DNA from: Bacteroidia bacterium
GTDB lineage: Bacteria; Bacteroidota; Bacteroidia; B-17B0; Aurantibacillaceae
Length of the DNA: 64,000 bases
NCBI GenBank assembly: GCA_022841465.1
Contig: JALHRL010000015.1
Span: 1-64,000 of the forward strand
Direction: 5' to 3'
Below the pieces are notes generated by a model. That model was not told where the DNA came from, ran no database searches, and saw only the letters and a list, made by a program, of their open reading frames with translations. Position numbers and translations under genes: made by a program. This document shows positions 35,824 to 44,813 of the stretch, piece by piece (the stretch's first letter is position 1; the number at the start of each line of letters is the position of its first letter).

Positions 35824-36209
35824 TGAAAAAGATATACATTGTAGCCATCGTTATTTTAGCAGTTGCTGTTGTGGTAATTATGATGTCGTTAAAAAACACA
35901 ACTACTTACAGTGATTTTACAGAAGCTGCTGAAAATCCTGAAAAAGAGTTTCATATAGTAGGAAAGCTGGATAAAACTCAAGCGCAGGTTTATGAACCAA
36001 CCATAAATCCTGATGAGTTTAGCTTTTATTTAACCGATAATAAAGGCGCCACCAAACAAGTTGTACTTCACAAAAGTAAACCACAAGATTTTGATAAGAG
36101 TGAACAAATTGTTTTAATAGGAACGATGCGAAATGATGTTTTTCATGCAAATGATATTCTTTTAAAATGCCCGAGTAAATACAATGATGGTGTACCACAG
36201 GAACAATAA
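35823..36209 (+). CDS. ccmE: Cytochrome c maturation heme chaperone CcmE, Cys-type (CXXXY)
   Basis: The 128-residue protein has one N-terminal membrane anchor (about 4-22) and a periplasmic OB-fold (about 40-115). Where classical CcmE has the heme-binding His (HxxxY), this one reads LLKCPSKY: Cys 116 and Tyr 120, a CXXXY motif. Family knowledge: Cys-type CcmE occurs in the variant System I* described from Desulfovibrio and archaea and typically lacks CcmH. No ccmH or ccmI is seen here, in agreement. It receives heme from CcmC and hands it to CcmF. Confidence 0.92.
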   Translation: MKKIYIVAIVILAVAVVVIMMSLKNTTTYSDFTEAAENPEKEFHIVGKLDKTQAQVYEPTINPDEFSFYLTDNKGATKQVVLHKSKPQDFDKSEQIVLIGTMRNDVFHANDILLKCPSKYNDGVPQEQ

Positions 36210-36215
36210 ATAAAA

Positions 36216-38795
36216 TTGAATACAGTTGAAAATATATCAGAACATATTTTGGCCGGGAAACTGGGTCATGGTTTTGTTATTCTTTCATTTGTGGCATCTT
36301 TTATTTCTTTTCTGGCTTATTTTCTTTCTGCAAAAAACACCGAATATTTAAAATTTGCCCGCATGTTTTTTAAACTGCATGCTGTTTCAGTAATGGGTGT
36401 GGCAGTAACTTTATTTTACATGTTGTTTAATCATTATTTTGAGTATCAGTATGTTTATCAACACAGCAGCCGTTCTATGGACATGCAATACATCCTTTCT
36501 TGTTTTTGGGAAGGACAAGAAGGAAGTTTTTTATTATGGACATTTTGGAATGTTGTTTTAGGTTTAATATTAATTAAAGTATTAAAGGGAGGAGAATGGG
36601 AAGCCCCTGTATTAACCATTTTTGCATTAGTACAAGTGTTTTTAGCCAGTATGATATTAGGAATTGTTATTGGCGATGTAAAAATTGGAAGCAATCCTTT
36701 TTTACTTTTAAGAGAACATCCGGATACTATGAAGATGCCGTTTTTGCAATTTGAAAATTATTTAGAAAAAATTGATGGCAGAGGATTAAATCCATTGTTA
36801 ATGAATTATTGGATGACCATTCATCCGCCAACTTTATTTTTAGGATTTGCATCAACTCTTGTACCCTTTGCATTTGCAATTGCAGCATTGTGGAATAAAA
36901 AATACAACGATTGGCAAAAGATGGCTTTACCTTGGACGTTCTTTAGCGTTTTTGTATTAGGTGTAGGAATTTTAATGGGTGGCGCCTGGGCTTATGAGGC
37001 ATTAAGCTTTGGAGGTTTTTGGGCTTGGGATCCGGTAGAAAATTCTTCGTTAGTGCCATGGCTGGTAATTGTTGCAGCAGGCCATACCATGATAATTAAT
37101 AAAAACAAAGGAGGTTCTTTATTCACTACACATTTTTTATCTATTAGTTCGTTTTTATTAGTTCTGTATTCTACTTTTTTAACGCGAAGCGGAATTTTAG
37201 GAAACGCCAGCGTGCACGCCTTTACAGATTTGGGAATGCAGGGCCAGTTAGTTTTGTATATGCTTACTTTTATTTTCATTGGGATTATTTTATTAATTAA
37301 TAATGATTTACTAAAATGGACCTACTTAGTACTTTCTATTTTATTAATGTTTTTTGCAGTACTGTACGATATTAAAAAAATTGCATTGTTAGTTTGGGTT
37401 ATAGCATCTGTAATTATTACAATCTGGTCGTATTACAAATATTTCCCAAAAGAAAAAGAGGAAGAAGAATTGTATTCGCGTGAGTTTTGGATTTTTATAG
37501 GAAGCATTGTTTTAATGTTAAGCGCATTTGTAATTACCTACTTTACGTCTTTACCTGTTATAAACAAACTATTTGATTTAAAGTACGCCCAGTTAAAAGT
37601 GCAAGAGTACAATCGTTTTATGATTCCTTTTTCCGTTATTTTAATTTTGTTAGTTGGAGCCGCACAATTTTTAAAGTATAAAAGAAATGAACCAAAGTTA
37701 TTTTACAAAAGCATATCGCTTAGTTTTATTTTAGCTTTATTGTTTGGTTTAGCAGCTAGCATTCCTTTATATTTTATAGATTCGAATAAGGACCACTCAG
37801 TTTACGATGTAGCCGGATATACTGCTTTATTTATAGCTTCTATGTTTGCTGTGTTTGCTAACATTACATTTGTTTTAAAAGTATTAAAAGGAAATTTAAA
37901 AAAAGCAGGAGCATCTATTGCTCATATTGGTTTTGCATTTATTTTAATTGGCGCATTGGTTTCTACTTCAAAAAAAGTAACCTTATCAAAAAACACCTCC
38001 AAACAAAACGTTGCTGACTTAGGAAAGGAGTTTGATAATCAAAAAAGTATTTTACTTACTAAGGGCGATACTCTGCCTATGGGGCCATACTTAGTTACCT
38101 ATAAAGGAAAAGAAAGAATTGGTATTGATGTGTACTTTAATATAGATTATTTAAAAGCTGGAAAAGAGGGTAAACCTGAATACGATTTTACTTTACGTCC
38201 TAAAGTACAAGATAACCCGCGTATGGGAATGGCACCCGACCCTGATACCAAACATTATTTAAATAGGGATATTTATACCCATGTTACCTATGCCATATTA
38301 AGTGCTGAAGCCGATTCTGTTGCAAAAGGAAAATACCGCGAAGCAAAAAATTATATTGGTCACGTTAAGGATACCATATTTGCTACAAATGCAATTATAG
38401 TTATTGATTCCTTAAAAACGAATTTAAGTGAAAGCGATTACAAAAAGAATGATTCTTTATTAGAAGTAACAGCCGTTTTAACTGCTTTTGACATAAACGG
38501 TAATATTCATAAAGCATATCCAAAGTATGTAATTAAAAACAATATGATTATTCCTAATACCGACGAAATTGAAGCTTTAGGATTAAAGTTTGTTTTTTGG
38601 AAAATTAATCCGGAAGAAGGCTCTGTTGAAATTACCATGAGTGAGAAAGTTGGAAACACCAAAGAATTTATTGTAATGGAAGCTCATTTATTTCCGTTTA
38701 TAAATGTTTTATGGTTGGGTTGTATTGTTATGGCTATTGGTACATGTATTGCTATAATAGAAAGAGTAAAGCAAATGAGAAGAAAGAATGCCTAA
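36216..38795 (+). CDS. ccmF: Cytochrome c heme lyase CcmF
   Basis: The 859-residue polytopic membrane protein carries the WWD domain GGFWAWDPVENSSLVPWL (about 265-282), conserved heme-ligand histidines nearby (MTIHPPTLFLG and AAGHTMI), and a large periplasmic domain near the C-terminus (about 600-820) before the last helix. It performs the stereospecific ligation of heme to apocytochrome CXXCH. The start is TTG at 36216: the frame is closed upstream by the ccmE stop at 36207-36209, there is no in-frame ATG until residue 49, and the sequence from TTG matches the usual N-terminus (EHILAGKLGHGFVILSF). The gene is 6 bases after ccmE. Confidence 0.95.
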   Translation: MNTVENISEHILAGKLGHGFVILSFVASFISFLAYFLSAKNTEYLKFARMFFKLHAVSVMGVAVTLFYMLFNHYFEYQYVYQHSSRSMDMQYILSCFWEGQEGSFLLWTFWNVVLGLILIKVLKGGEWEAPVLTIFALVQVFLASMILGIVIGDVKIGSNPFLLLREHPDTMKMPFLQFENYLEKIDGRGLNPLLMNYWMTIHPPTLFLGFASTLVPFAFAIAALWNKKYNDWQKMALPWTFFSVFVLGVGILMGGAWAYEALSFGGFWAWDPVENSSLVPWLVIVAAGHTMIINKNKGGSLFTTHFLSISSFLLVLYSTFLTRSGILGNASVHAFTDLGMQGQLVLYMLTFIFIGIILLINNDLLKWTYLVLSILLMFFAVLYDIKKIALLVWVIASVIITIWSYYKYFPKEKEEEELYSREFWIFIGSIVLMLSAFVITYFTSLPVINKLFDLKYAQLKVQEYNRFMIPFSVILILLVGAAQFLKYKRNEPKLFYKSISLSFILALLFGLAASIPLYFIDSNKDHSVYDVAGYTALFIASMFAVFANITFVLKVLKGNLKKAGASIAHIGFAFILIGALVSTSKKVTLSKNTSKQNVADLGKEFDNQKSILLTKGDTLPMGPYLVTYKGKERIGIDVYFNIDYLKAGKEGKPEYDFTLRPKVQDNPRMGMAPDPDTKHYLNRDIYTHVTYAILSAEADSVAKGKYREAKNYIGHVKDTIFATNAIIVIDSLKTNLSESDYKKNDSLLEVTAVLTAFDINGNIHKAYPKYVIKNNMIIPNTDEIEALGLKFVFWKINPEEGSVEITMSEKVGNTKEFIVMEAHLFPFINVLWLGCIVMAIGTCIAIIERVKQMRRKNA

Positions 38796-39573
38796 AGCTT
38801 CTAAAAAAAATATAGCCATTATTGGCTGTGGAAACATGGCTTGGCATATTGCTAATAAATTCAAAGGAAATTTTAATTTACAAGTTTATAACCATAAACC
38901 TAACGCAATACTTTCACAATTTGCTAAAGAATTTAAGGCACAAACAGATGGAAGTTTAAGTAATATAAATGAAACAGTTGAAGTTTATTTTATTTGTGTA
39001 AAAGATGAGTTTATAATTGATACAATAAAAAAACTAAATGTAAATTCTATCATTTTAATTACTTCCGGTAATTTTGATTTAGAAACTATCCCTTCTTCTT
39101 ATAAAAATTGCGCCATTTTTTACCCGTTGCAAACGTTCACCAAAAATGTTAGCGTTAATTGGAGTGAGTTGAATATTATTTGGGAATCAACTTCAAAAAA
39201 AGCAGAATTTAAGGTAAAAGAAATAGCAAAGTATATTAAGCCAAAAAGCTTGATTCAATTAAATTATAAAAAGCGATTAAACATACATCTTTCGGCTGTA
39301 TTGGTAAATAATTTTACAAACAGTTTATATGTAGAGGCTGACACTATTTTAAAGCGTACCGATAAAAAATTGGATATAAATATTTTATTACCATTAATAA
39401 AACAAAACATATTAAAATTACAAACTACATCTCCTAAAAAAGCACAAACAGGTCCTGCAAAACGAAAGGATAAGGTAGTTTTGAAAAAACATTTAAGTAT
39501 TATTGAGAATAAGAAAGTAAGAGAACTTTATAAGTTGTTTAACTCATTAATTAACGAACAGCAAGATGCTTAA
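38788..39573 (+). CDS. Rossmann-like DUF2520 protein
   Basis: The 261-residue protein has an N-terminal dinucleotide-binding fold (NIAIIGCGNMAWHIANKF) and a C-terminal helical DUF2520-like domain (about 135-255; RLNIHLSAVLVNNFTNSLY). It resembles ketopantoate-reductase and pyrroline-carboxylate-reductase folds. The substrate is not known. It overlaps ccmF and kdsC by 8 bases each, so all three are translated in one run. The DUF2520-KdsC pairing is common in Bacteroidota, which hints at a shared role in nucleotide-sugar or lipid metabolism, unproven. Confidence 0.82.
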   Translation: MPKASKKNIAIIGCGNMAWHIANKFKGNFNLQVYNHKPNAILSQFAKEFKAQTDGSLSNINETVEVYFICVKDEFIIDTIKKLNVNSIILITSGNFDLETIPSSYKNCAIFYPLQTFTKNVSVNWSELNIIWESTSKKAEFKVKEIAKYIKPKSLIQLNYKKRLNIHLSAVLVNNFTNSLYVEADTILKRTDKKLDINILLPLIKQNILKLQTTSPKKAQTGPAKRKDKVVLKKHLSIIENKKVRELYKLFNSLINEQQDA

Positions 39574-40078
39574 TTTTAAACAAGCTTTAAATAAAATTAC
39601 CACCTTAATGTTTGATATTGATGGTGTTTTAACCGATGGAAAAGTTATTGTAACCGAAACAGGTGAATTGCTTCGCAATTTAAATTCTAAAGACGGGTAC
39701 GCAATTCAGTTAGCTGTAAAGAAGGGATACAAAATTGTAATAATATCAGGGGGAAATAACGAAGCTGTTAAAAAGGCATTAAGCAGAAGTGGAATTACAG
39801 ATATTTTTATTAAGCAACACGATAAATTAGCTTGTTATAAAGAGTACATCCATTCAAACAACCTAAATGATGATGAGGTTTTATACATGGGTGATGATTT
39901 GCCTGACTGGGAGGTAATGAGTAGAGTAGGTGTGCCTGTTTGCCCAAACGATGCTGCAACAGAAATAAAAAATATATGTATCTATGTTTCTGATAAAAAG
40001 GGCGGTGAAGGTTGTGTGCGTGATGTTATAGAGCAAACCATGCGCGTACAAGGAAAATGGGAAATTGCTCATTGGTAA
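39566..40078 (+). CDS. kdsC: 3-deoxy-D-manno-octulosonate-8-phosphate phosphatase-like HAD hydrolase
   Basis: The 170-residue HAD type C0 phosphatase shows motif I FDIDGVLTDG (Asp 17, Asp 19), motif II IVIISGG, and motif IV YMGDDLPDWEVM. The single-domain length matches KdsC, which removes the phosphate from KDO-8-P on the route to lipid A core sugars. LpxA and LpxC/FabZ further along the window show that the organism makes lipid A. The start overlaps the DUF2520 gene by 8 bases. Confidence 0.92.
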   Translation: MLNFKQALNKITTLMFDIDGVLTDGKVIVTETGELLRNLNSKDGYAIQLAVKKGYKIVIISGGNNEAVKKALSRSGITDIFIKQHDKLACYKEYIHSNNLNDDEVLYMGDDLPDWEVMSRVGVPVCPNDAATEIKNICIYVSDKKGGEGCVRDVIEQTMRVQGKWEIAHW

Positions 40079-40139
40079 TACTGAGCATATTGATTTTACT
40101 TTTTTTAATCTTTAAAATTTTGTTACTTTAATACACATA

Positions 40140-41114
40140 ATGAGTAGGATTCTCGATAATCGTTTTTTTGCATTTCTTAAGCTAATAAGAGTTGAGAATT
40201 TGATTATTATGGCTCTAACTCAAATTTTTCTGCATTATTTAGTATTTCAAAAATTATTTACAGAAGCTGACGTTCCTTCAAATATTTACAGCAAATTATT
40301 TTCTTTAGTTGTAATAAGTACTGTTTTAATTGCCGCAGCAGGGAATATTATTAATGATTATTTTGATGTTAAAACCGATTTAATTAATCATCCCGAAACA
40401 GTAGTAGTTGATACGGTGATTAAAAGACGCTTGGCCATTATTTTACACATTACATTTACTACAATAGGCGTTTTATTAGGAGTGTTTACTGCACTTAAAA
40501 CAGGATACTTGCGCTTAGCTATTTTTCACATCATTGCAGCCTTGGCACTTTGGTTTTACTCTACACACTTTAAAAAGCAATTATTGGTTGGTAACATTGT
40601 TGTTTCACTTTTAACGGCTGCTGTACCTTTTTTAACTTTTGTGTTTGAGATTGCCTACTTACAAAAAAACATACCCGATTTTACTACGCAATATATGCCG
40701 GTAGTTTTATCTGCTTCAAAAATAACACTTTTGTTTTCTGTTTTTGCTTTTATTACCAGTTTGGCCAGAGAAATTATAAAAGACATGGAAGATTACAAGG
40801 GCGATAAAGAAACCGGAGGAAAAACAATGCCTATAAGTTGGGGAGTGCAAACCAGTAAAGTTTTTTGTTTTTTTTTAGTTGCCATTACTGTTATTTTACT
40901 TTTAGTAGTTGTATATAATACCATAAAATATAAGAGTGAATTTTTATCAATACCCAATTTATATATTTTAATTGGCTTAGTGTTGCCTTTGACATTTCTT
41001 TTGTTTATAATAATCAAAGCGCAAAGCCCTAAACAATTTAAAAACGCCAGTTTGCTCTTAAAGTTTATAATGTTAATTGGTATAGGATATAGTTTTATTT
41101 ATTATTTCTATTAA
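40140..41114 (+). CDS. UbiA-family prenyltransferase (geranylgeranylglycerol-phosphate geranylgeranyltransferase-like)
   Basis: The 324-residue protein has eight or nine membrane helices. Two Asp-rich motifs bind the prenyl diphosphate: NDYFDVKTD (72-80) and DMEDYKGDKETG (about 219-230). Bacteroidota members at this locus are often annotated as geranylgeranylglycerol-phosphate geranylgeranyltransferases by similarity to archaeal enzymes, but the real acceptor is unproven and could be another quinone- or lipid-like molecule. It sits between kdsC and maf, one base before the maf gene, an arrangement common in the phylum. Confidence 0.85.
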   Translation: MSRILDNRFFAFLKLIRVENLIIMALTQIFLHYLVFQKLFTEADVPSNIYSKLFSLVVISTVLIAAAGNIINDYFDVKTDLINHPETVVVDTVIKRRLAIILHITFTTIGVLLGVFTALKTGYLRLAIFHIIAALALWFYSTHFKKQLLVGNIVVSLLTAAVPFLTFVFEIAYLQKNIPDFTTQYMPVVLSASKITLLFSVFAFITSLAREIIKDMEDYKGDKETGGKTMPISWGVQTSKVFCFFLVAITVILLLVVVYNTIKYKSEFLSIPNLYILIGLVLPLTFLLFIIIKAQSPKQFKNASLLLKFIMLIGIGYSFIYYFY

Positions 41115-41115
41115 T

Positions 41116-41709
41116 ATGAATGTAGTTGAAAGAACACTAAAAGAATTTCCATATAAATTAATTCTAGGATCTGCTTCACCGCGCAGGCAAGAGTTGCTAA
41201 AGAGTTTGGGCTTTGAGTTTGTGATAAAACCCATTAATGCCGATGAAAGTTTCCCAGAAATTTTAAAGGCACAACAAATACCTTTGTTTTTAGCAGAGAA
41301 AAAGGCTTCTTTGTTTACTGATAAATTAATGGAAAATGAATTGCTAATTACTTCTGATACTATTGTATGGTGCGAGGGAACGGTGTTAAATAAGCCCGAG
41401 AATTTTGAAGATGGAAAGCGTATGTTAAGTTTGTTAAGCGGTAAAATGCACGAAGTATTTACAGCAGTGTGTTTAACAAGTTCAAACAAGCAATTATCTT
41501 TTGTAGACAGCAGCAAAGTTTATTTTAAAAATTTAAGCAACGACGAAATAGAATATTACTTATTAAATTTTAAACCGTATGATAAAGCCGGTGGTTACGG
41601 AGTTCAAGATTGGATAGGGTATATAGGAATTGAAAAAATAGAAGGAAGTTTTTATAATGTAATGGGTTTGCCTGTTAAAGAATTATATACTGAATTAATT
41701 AAGTTTTAA
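41116..41709 (+). CDS. maf: Maf-like nucleoside triphosphate pyrophosphatase
   Basis: The 197-residue protein has the Maf signature LGSASPRRQELLKSLG, the catalytic-type ITSDTIVW (Asp), and the C-terminal DKAGGYGVQDWIGYIG segment with a following YNVMGLPV. Maf enzymes hydrolyse dTTP, UTP or modified nucleotides to limit their incorporation. The YceF/m7GTP and dTTP/UTP subtypes cannot be separated here with confidence. It starts one base after the UbiA gene stop. It is convergent with the histidine kinase: the two stop codons abut at 41709/41710. Confidence 0.93.
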   Translation: MNVVERTLKEFPYKLILGSASPRRQELLKSLGFEFVIKPINADESFPEILKAQQIPLFLAEKKASLFTDKLMENELLITSDTIVWCEGTVLNKPENFEDGKRMLSLLSGKMHEVFTAVCLTSSNKQLSFVDSSKVYFKNLSNDEIEYYLLNFKPYDKAGGYGVQDWIGYIGIEKIEGSFYNVMGLPVKELYTELIKF

Positions 41710-42900
41710 TTATAATTTAATGGTAACGCATAAACCGTTTTTGTTTTCGTAAGAATATTGGGCATCAATTTGTTCACAAAGAGATTTAATTAAAACCATG
41801 CCTAAGGTGTTTTCTTGCTGAATATTTTCTTTACTTAATCCAGGCCCATTATCTTTCACAATTAATTTTCGTTCCAAATTATCGTTTATTAAATCAATAG
41901 TAATGAGTAAGTTTTTGTCTTTAATTTTAGCGTATTTAAAAGAGTTGGTAATTAATTCGTTTAATATTAATCCACAGGGAATGGCATAATTTAAAGGCAA
42001 TTTCATGGAGGTGGTATTCACAATAATTTTATCATTAGCATTTAAATCAACAGACTTTTTAATTTCGTTAACTAAATCAATGGCATATTCACCAAAATTT
42101 AGTTCAGAAACATTTTCTTTGTTAAATATTTTTTGATGAACCAAGGCCATAGAAAACACGCGATTACGGCAATCTTCTAATGCTTCTTTTACTTCTAATG
42201 AATTACTGCTTTCCTTTTTAAGATTTAAAAGACTGGTAACAATGTTCATGTTGTTTTTTACTCTGTGAAATACTTCTGCAACCAAAATTTCTTTTTCTTT
42301 TAGCATGCTTTTTATTAAACTTTCGTGCTTAATGTTTTCTAAAGTAATTTGAATAATTACAGCAGTGCCGGTAAATGCACTTAATATAATATTAAATGCC
42401 TGTAAATTGCTTATAAGAGATTGTTCAAGATTTAATTTACCGAAATTGTTTTTATAACAAATAACAATTGTTATAATGGATAAAAAAAACAGCAGTAAAA
42501 TAACTACCATGTGAATAACTGTTTCTTTTCGTCCTAGTAATTGAATAACGCTTAAGGTGATGGGAAAATAAAAGAGTAAAAAGTAGCTTTCGGCGCCAAG
42601 CTTAATAGACATAAAAAGCATTAAAATAATTCCAATTACATAAAAACCATAAGAACCCCAAACATAATTAAGTTTGTTGTTTACAAGAAAAACAAATGGT
42701 GCTATAATTATAGTAGAAATTAATAAAGGATGTAGCGCCGTTAAACCAAATAGAGGGAAAATGAAAGTTGATAAAACAACATTAAAAGTGCCAACGGTGG
42801 TAATGAAATTTATTTTACGAGTTAAAAATATTTCCCACAATTGATAGTGTGGTTTTATACCTAATTGATTAAATTTTTTTACAAGTTCCGATACCTTCAT
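41710..42900 (-). CDS. Membrane sensor histidine kinase (HisKA_2 type)
   Basis: The 396-residue protein has six or seven membrane helices (about 30-185) with little periplasmic sequence, so it may sense membrane or intracellular conditions. The HisKA_2 dimerisation domain follows with EVFHRVKNNMNIVTSLL (phospho-acceptor His 212). Next is a HATPase_c domain with LNELITNSFKYA (N box), DNGPGLS (G box) and LGMVLIKSLCEQ. No response regulator is adjacent, so it is an orphan kinase. Its output probably goes to a LytTR- or NarL-type regulator elsewhere, which is inference. Confidence 0.9.
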   Translation of the reverse strand: MKVSELVKKFNQLGIKPHYQLWEIFLTRKINFITTVGTFNVVLSTFIFPLFGLTALHPLLISTIIIAPFVFLVNNKLNYVWGSYGFYVIGIILMLFMSIKLGAESYFLLFYFPITLSVIQLLGRKETVIHMVVILLLFFLSIITIVICYKNNFGKLNLEQSLISNLQAFNIILSAFTGTAVIIQITLENIKHESLIKSMLKEKEILVAEVFHRVKNNMNIVTSLLNLKKESSNSLEVKEALEDCRNRVFSMALVHQKIFNKENVSELNFGEYAIDLVNEIKKSVDLNANDKIIVNTTSMKLPLNYAIPCGLILNELITNSFKYAKIKDKNLLITIDLINDNLERKLIVKDNGPGLSKENIQQENTLGMVLIKSLCEQIDAQYSYENKNGLCVTIKL

Positions 42901-42973
42901 AAAGGGGACACTAAAATATCCGTGTAAATTTAGATAATTTATAAGGATATAATTAGTTTATTTAAATGTGATT

Positions 42974-44749
42974 TTAACGTTTTCTTTCTCCTATTTGTTG
43001 CCTCCACATTGCATAATACAAGCCTTTTTCTGCCAATAATGCCTCATGTTTTCCTTGCTCAATTATTTTTCCTTGTTCCAATACAATAATTTTATCAGCA
43101 TGCATTATTGTTGATAAACGATGTGCGATAAGCACGGTGATCTGTTCTTTGTTTTCCGATAAATTACGAATTGTTCCGGTAATTTCTTCTTCTGTTATAG
43201 AGTCTAAGGCAGAGGTAGCTTCATCAAAAATTAAAAGTTTTGGATTTCTAACCAAGGCTCGGGCAATGGATAACCTTTGTTTTTCGCCACCGCTTACTTT
43301 AATTCCTCCTTCACCAATTGTTGATTCTATTCCTTTATCTGCTCTTTTAAGTAAATTCTGACAAGATGCTTTTTCTAATGCTTTAATAATTTCTTCATTT
43401 GTTGCGTTAGGTTTTACAAAAAGTAAATTGTCTTTTATGGTACCACTAAACAATTGCGGATCTTGTGTTACAAAACCTAACTGCATTCTAAGCTCATTTA
43501 AATTAATTTCCGTGGATATAATATTATTATAAAAGATTTCTCCTTCAACGGGTTGATATAAGCCCACTAATAATTTAACCAATGTAGTTTTACCGCTTCC
43601 GCTGGGCCCAACAAAAGCAACTGTTTCTCCTTTATTAATGGTAAACGAAATATTTTTAACCGCATAATCAGATGCGCTTTGATGTTTAAACGAAACTTTA
43701 TTGAATTTTAATTCGTTAATGTTACCCATAGGACTTGGATTGGCCGGTACCGATTCACTTTTGCTTTGCATTAGTTTTTCAAAATTTTCCATGCTAACTT
43801 TTGTTTCATTAAACACAGTTATTACATTTCCTAATTCTTGTAAAGGATTAAAAATAAAAAAAGAGAAAAACATTAAGGTAATTAAATCTCCCACCTTTAT
43901 TACATCTTTAAATACAAATGAATACAAACTAAATACAAGCGCAGTTCGCACCAAATGAACGGTAGTTCCTTGTATAAAACTTAAGCTTCTTACAAAACGA
44001 ACTTTTTTTAATTCTAAACTTAGTATTTTTAAGGTTGTTAAGTTTAAACGTTTTTCTTCTTGCTGTGTTAAACCCAAACTTTTTACTAGCTCAATGTTTC
44101 TTAGTGATTCGGTAGTTGCACCTGCTAACGCCGTTGTTTCTCCTAAAATTTGCTTACTAACCGTTTTTATTTTTTTGCCTAAGTACGAACTTACAATTCC
44201 AATAACGGGTACAGTTGCCAAATACAAAGGACCTAACAACCAATGAATGTTAATGGCGTAAATCATTACAAACACAATTCCAATTATAGATTGAAAAATT
44301 AAAGTAACAAACAGTGTTACAAATTTTTCTGTATCACTTTTAAGTTTTTGCAACCTGCCTAAAGTTTCGCCGCTGCGCTGATCTTCAAAATCCTGAAAAG
44401 GTAAGCTTAAAGTTTTTTTAACTCCATCAGAATACATTTGTGCACCAGTACGTTGTATTACTATATTGGTAAAATAATCCTGAAAATTTTTTGCAATTCG
44501 AGAAAGCATGGCGGCACCAATAGATAAACCTAACCAGAATAAAATATTTTTTGTAAACTCTGCGTAACTTGCACCTGTTTTCCAAAAATGCACGCTTGTA
44601 TCTGAGTTAAGCGGTGCGCTGAACTTATTTATGAGTTTACCTGTAATTATTGAATCACATAAAGAGAAGCATTGGTTTATGGTAGCCAAAATTAATGCTA
44701 ATAAAAGAAGGGGCTTGTGTTGTTTTAAGTAGTGAAAGAAAATTTTCAT
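42974..44749 (-). CDS. ABC exporter, fused membrane and ATPase domains (MsbA/multidrug type)
   Basis: The 591-residue half-transporter has a six-helix membrane domain (about 15-325) and an ATPase domain (about 345-585). The ATPase shows Walker A GPSGSGKTT (381-389), a Q-loop (GFVTQDPQLF), the signature VSGGEKQRLSIARAL and Walker B LLIFDEATSALD, with an IAHRLSTI His loop. It works as a homodimer, exporting lipids, drugs or peptides; MsbA-like lipid flipping is possible. A promoter with near-consensus boxes lies immediately before its start. It appears monocistronic. Confidence 0.93.
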   Translation of the reverse strand: MKIFFHYLKQHKPLLLLALILATINQCFSLCDSIITGKLINKFSAPLNSDTSVHFWKTGASYAEFTKNILFWLGLSIGAAMLSRIAKNFQDYFTNIVIQRTGAQMYSDGVKKTLSLPFQDFEDQRSGETLGRLQKLKSDTEKFVTLFVTLIFQSIIGIVFVMIYAINIHWLLGPLYLATVPVIGIVSSYLGKKIKTVSKQILGETTALAGATTESLRNIELVKSLGLTQQEEKRLNLTTLKILSLELKKVRFVRSLSFIQGTTVHLVRTALVFSLYSFVFKDVIKVGDLITLMFFSFFIFNPLQELGNVITVFNETKVSMENFEKLMQSKSESVPANPSPMGNINELKFNKVSFKHQSASDYAVKNISFTINKGETVAFVGPSGSGKTTLVKLLVGLYQPVEGEIFYNNIISTEINLNELRMQLGFVTQDPQLFSGTIKDNLLFVKPNATNEEIIKALEKASCQNLLKRADKGIESTIGEGGIKVSGGEKQRLSIARALVRNPKLLIFDEATSALDSITEEEITGTIRNLSENKEQITVLIAHRLSTIMHADKIIVLEQGKIIEQGKHEALLAEKGLYYAMWRQQIGERKR

Positions 44750-44755
44750 GAGTCA

Positions 44756-44786
44756 CAAAGGTAAGACTTTGAAAATTTATAACAAC
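44756..44786 (-). promoter_or_regulatory. Promoter of the ABC exporter gene, immediately before the ATG
   Basis: Read on the minus strand: GTTG (44786-44783), a 19-base spacer, then TACCTTTG (44763-44756). The second box is a perfect TAnnTTTG and the first matches TTTG in two or three positions. Only 6 bases separate it from the ATG at 44749, so the transcript should be nearly leaderless. Confidence 0.6.
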
Positions 44787-44813
44787 TGAAATATGAATTA
44801 ATAAAATATTAAT

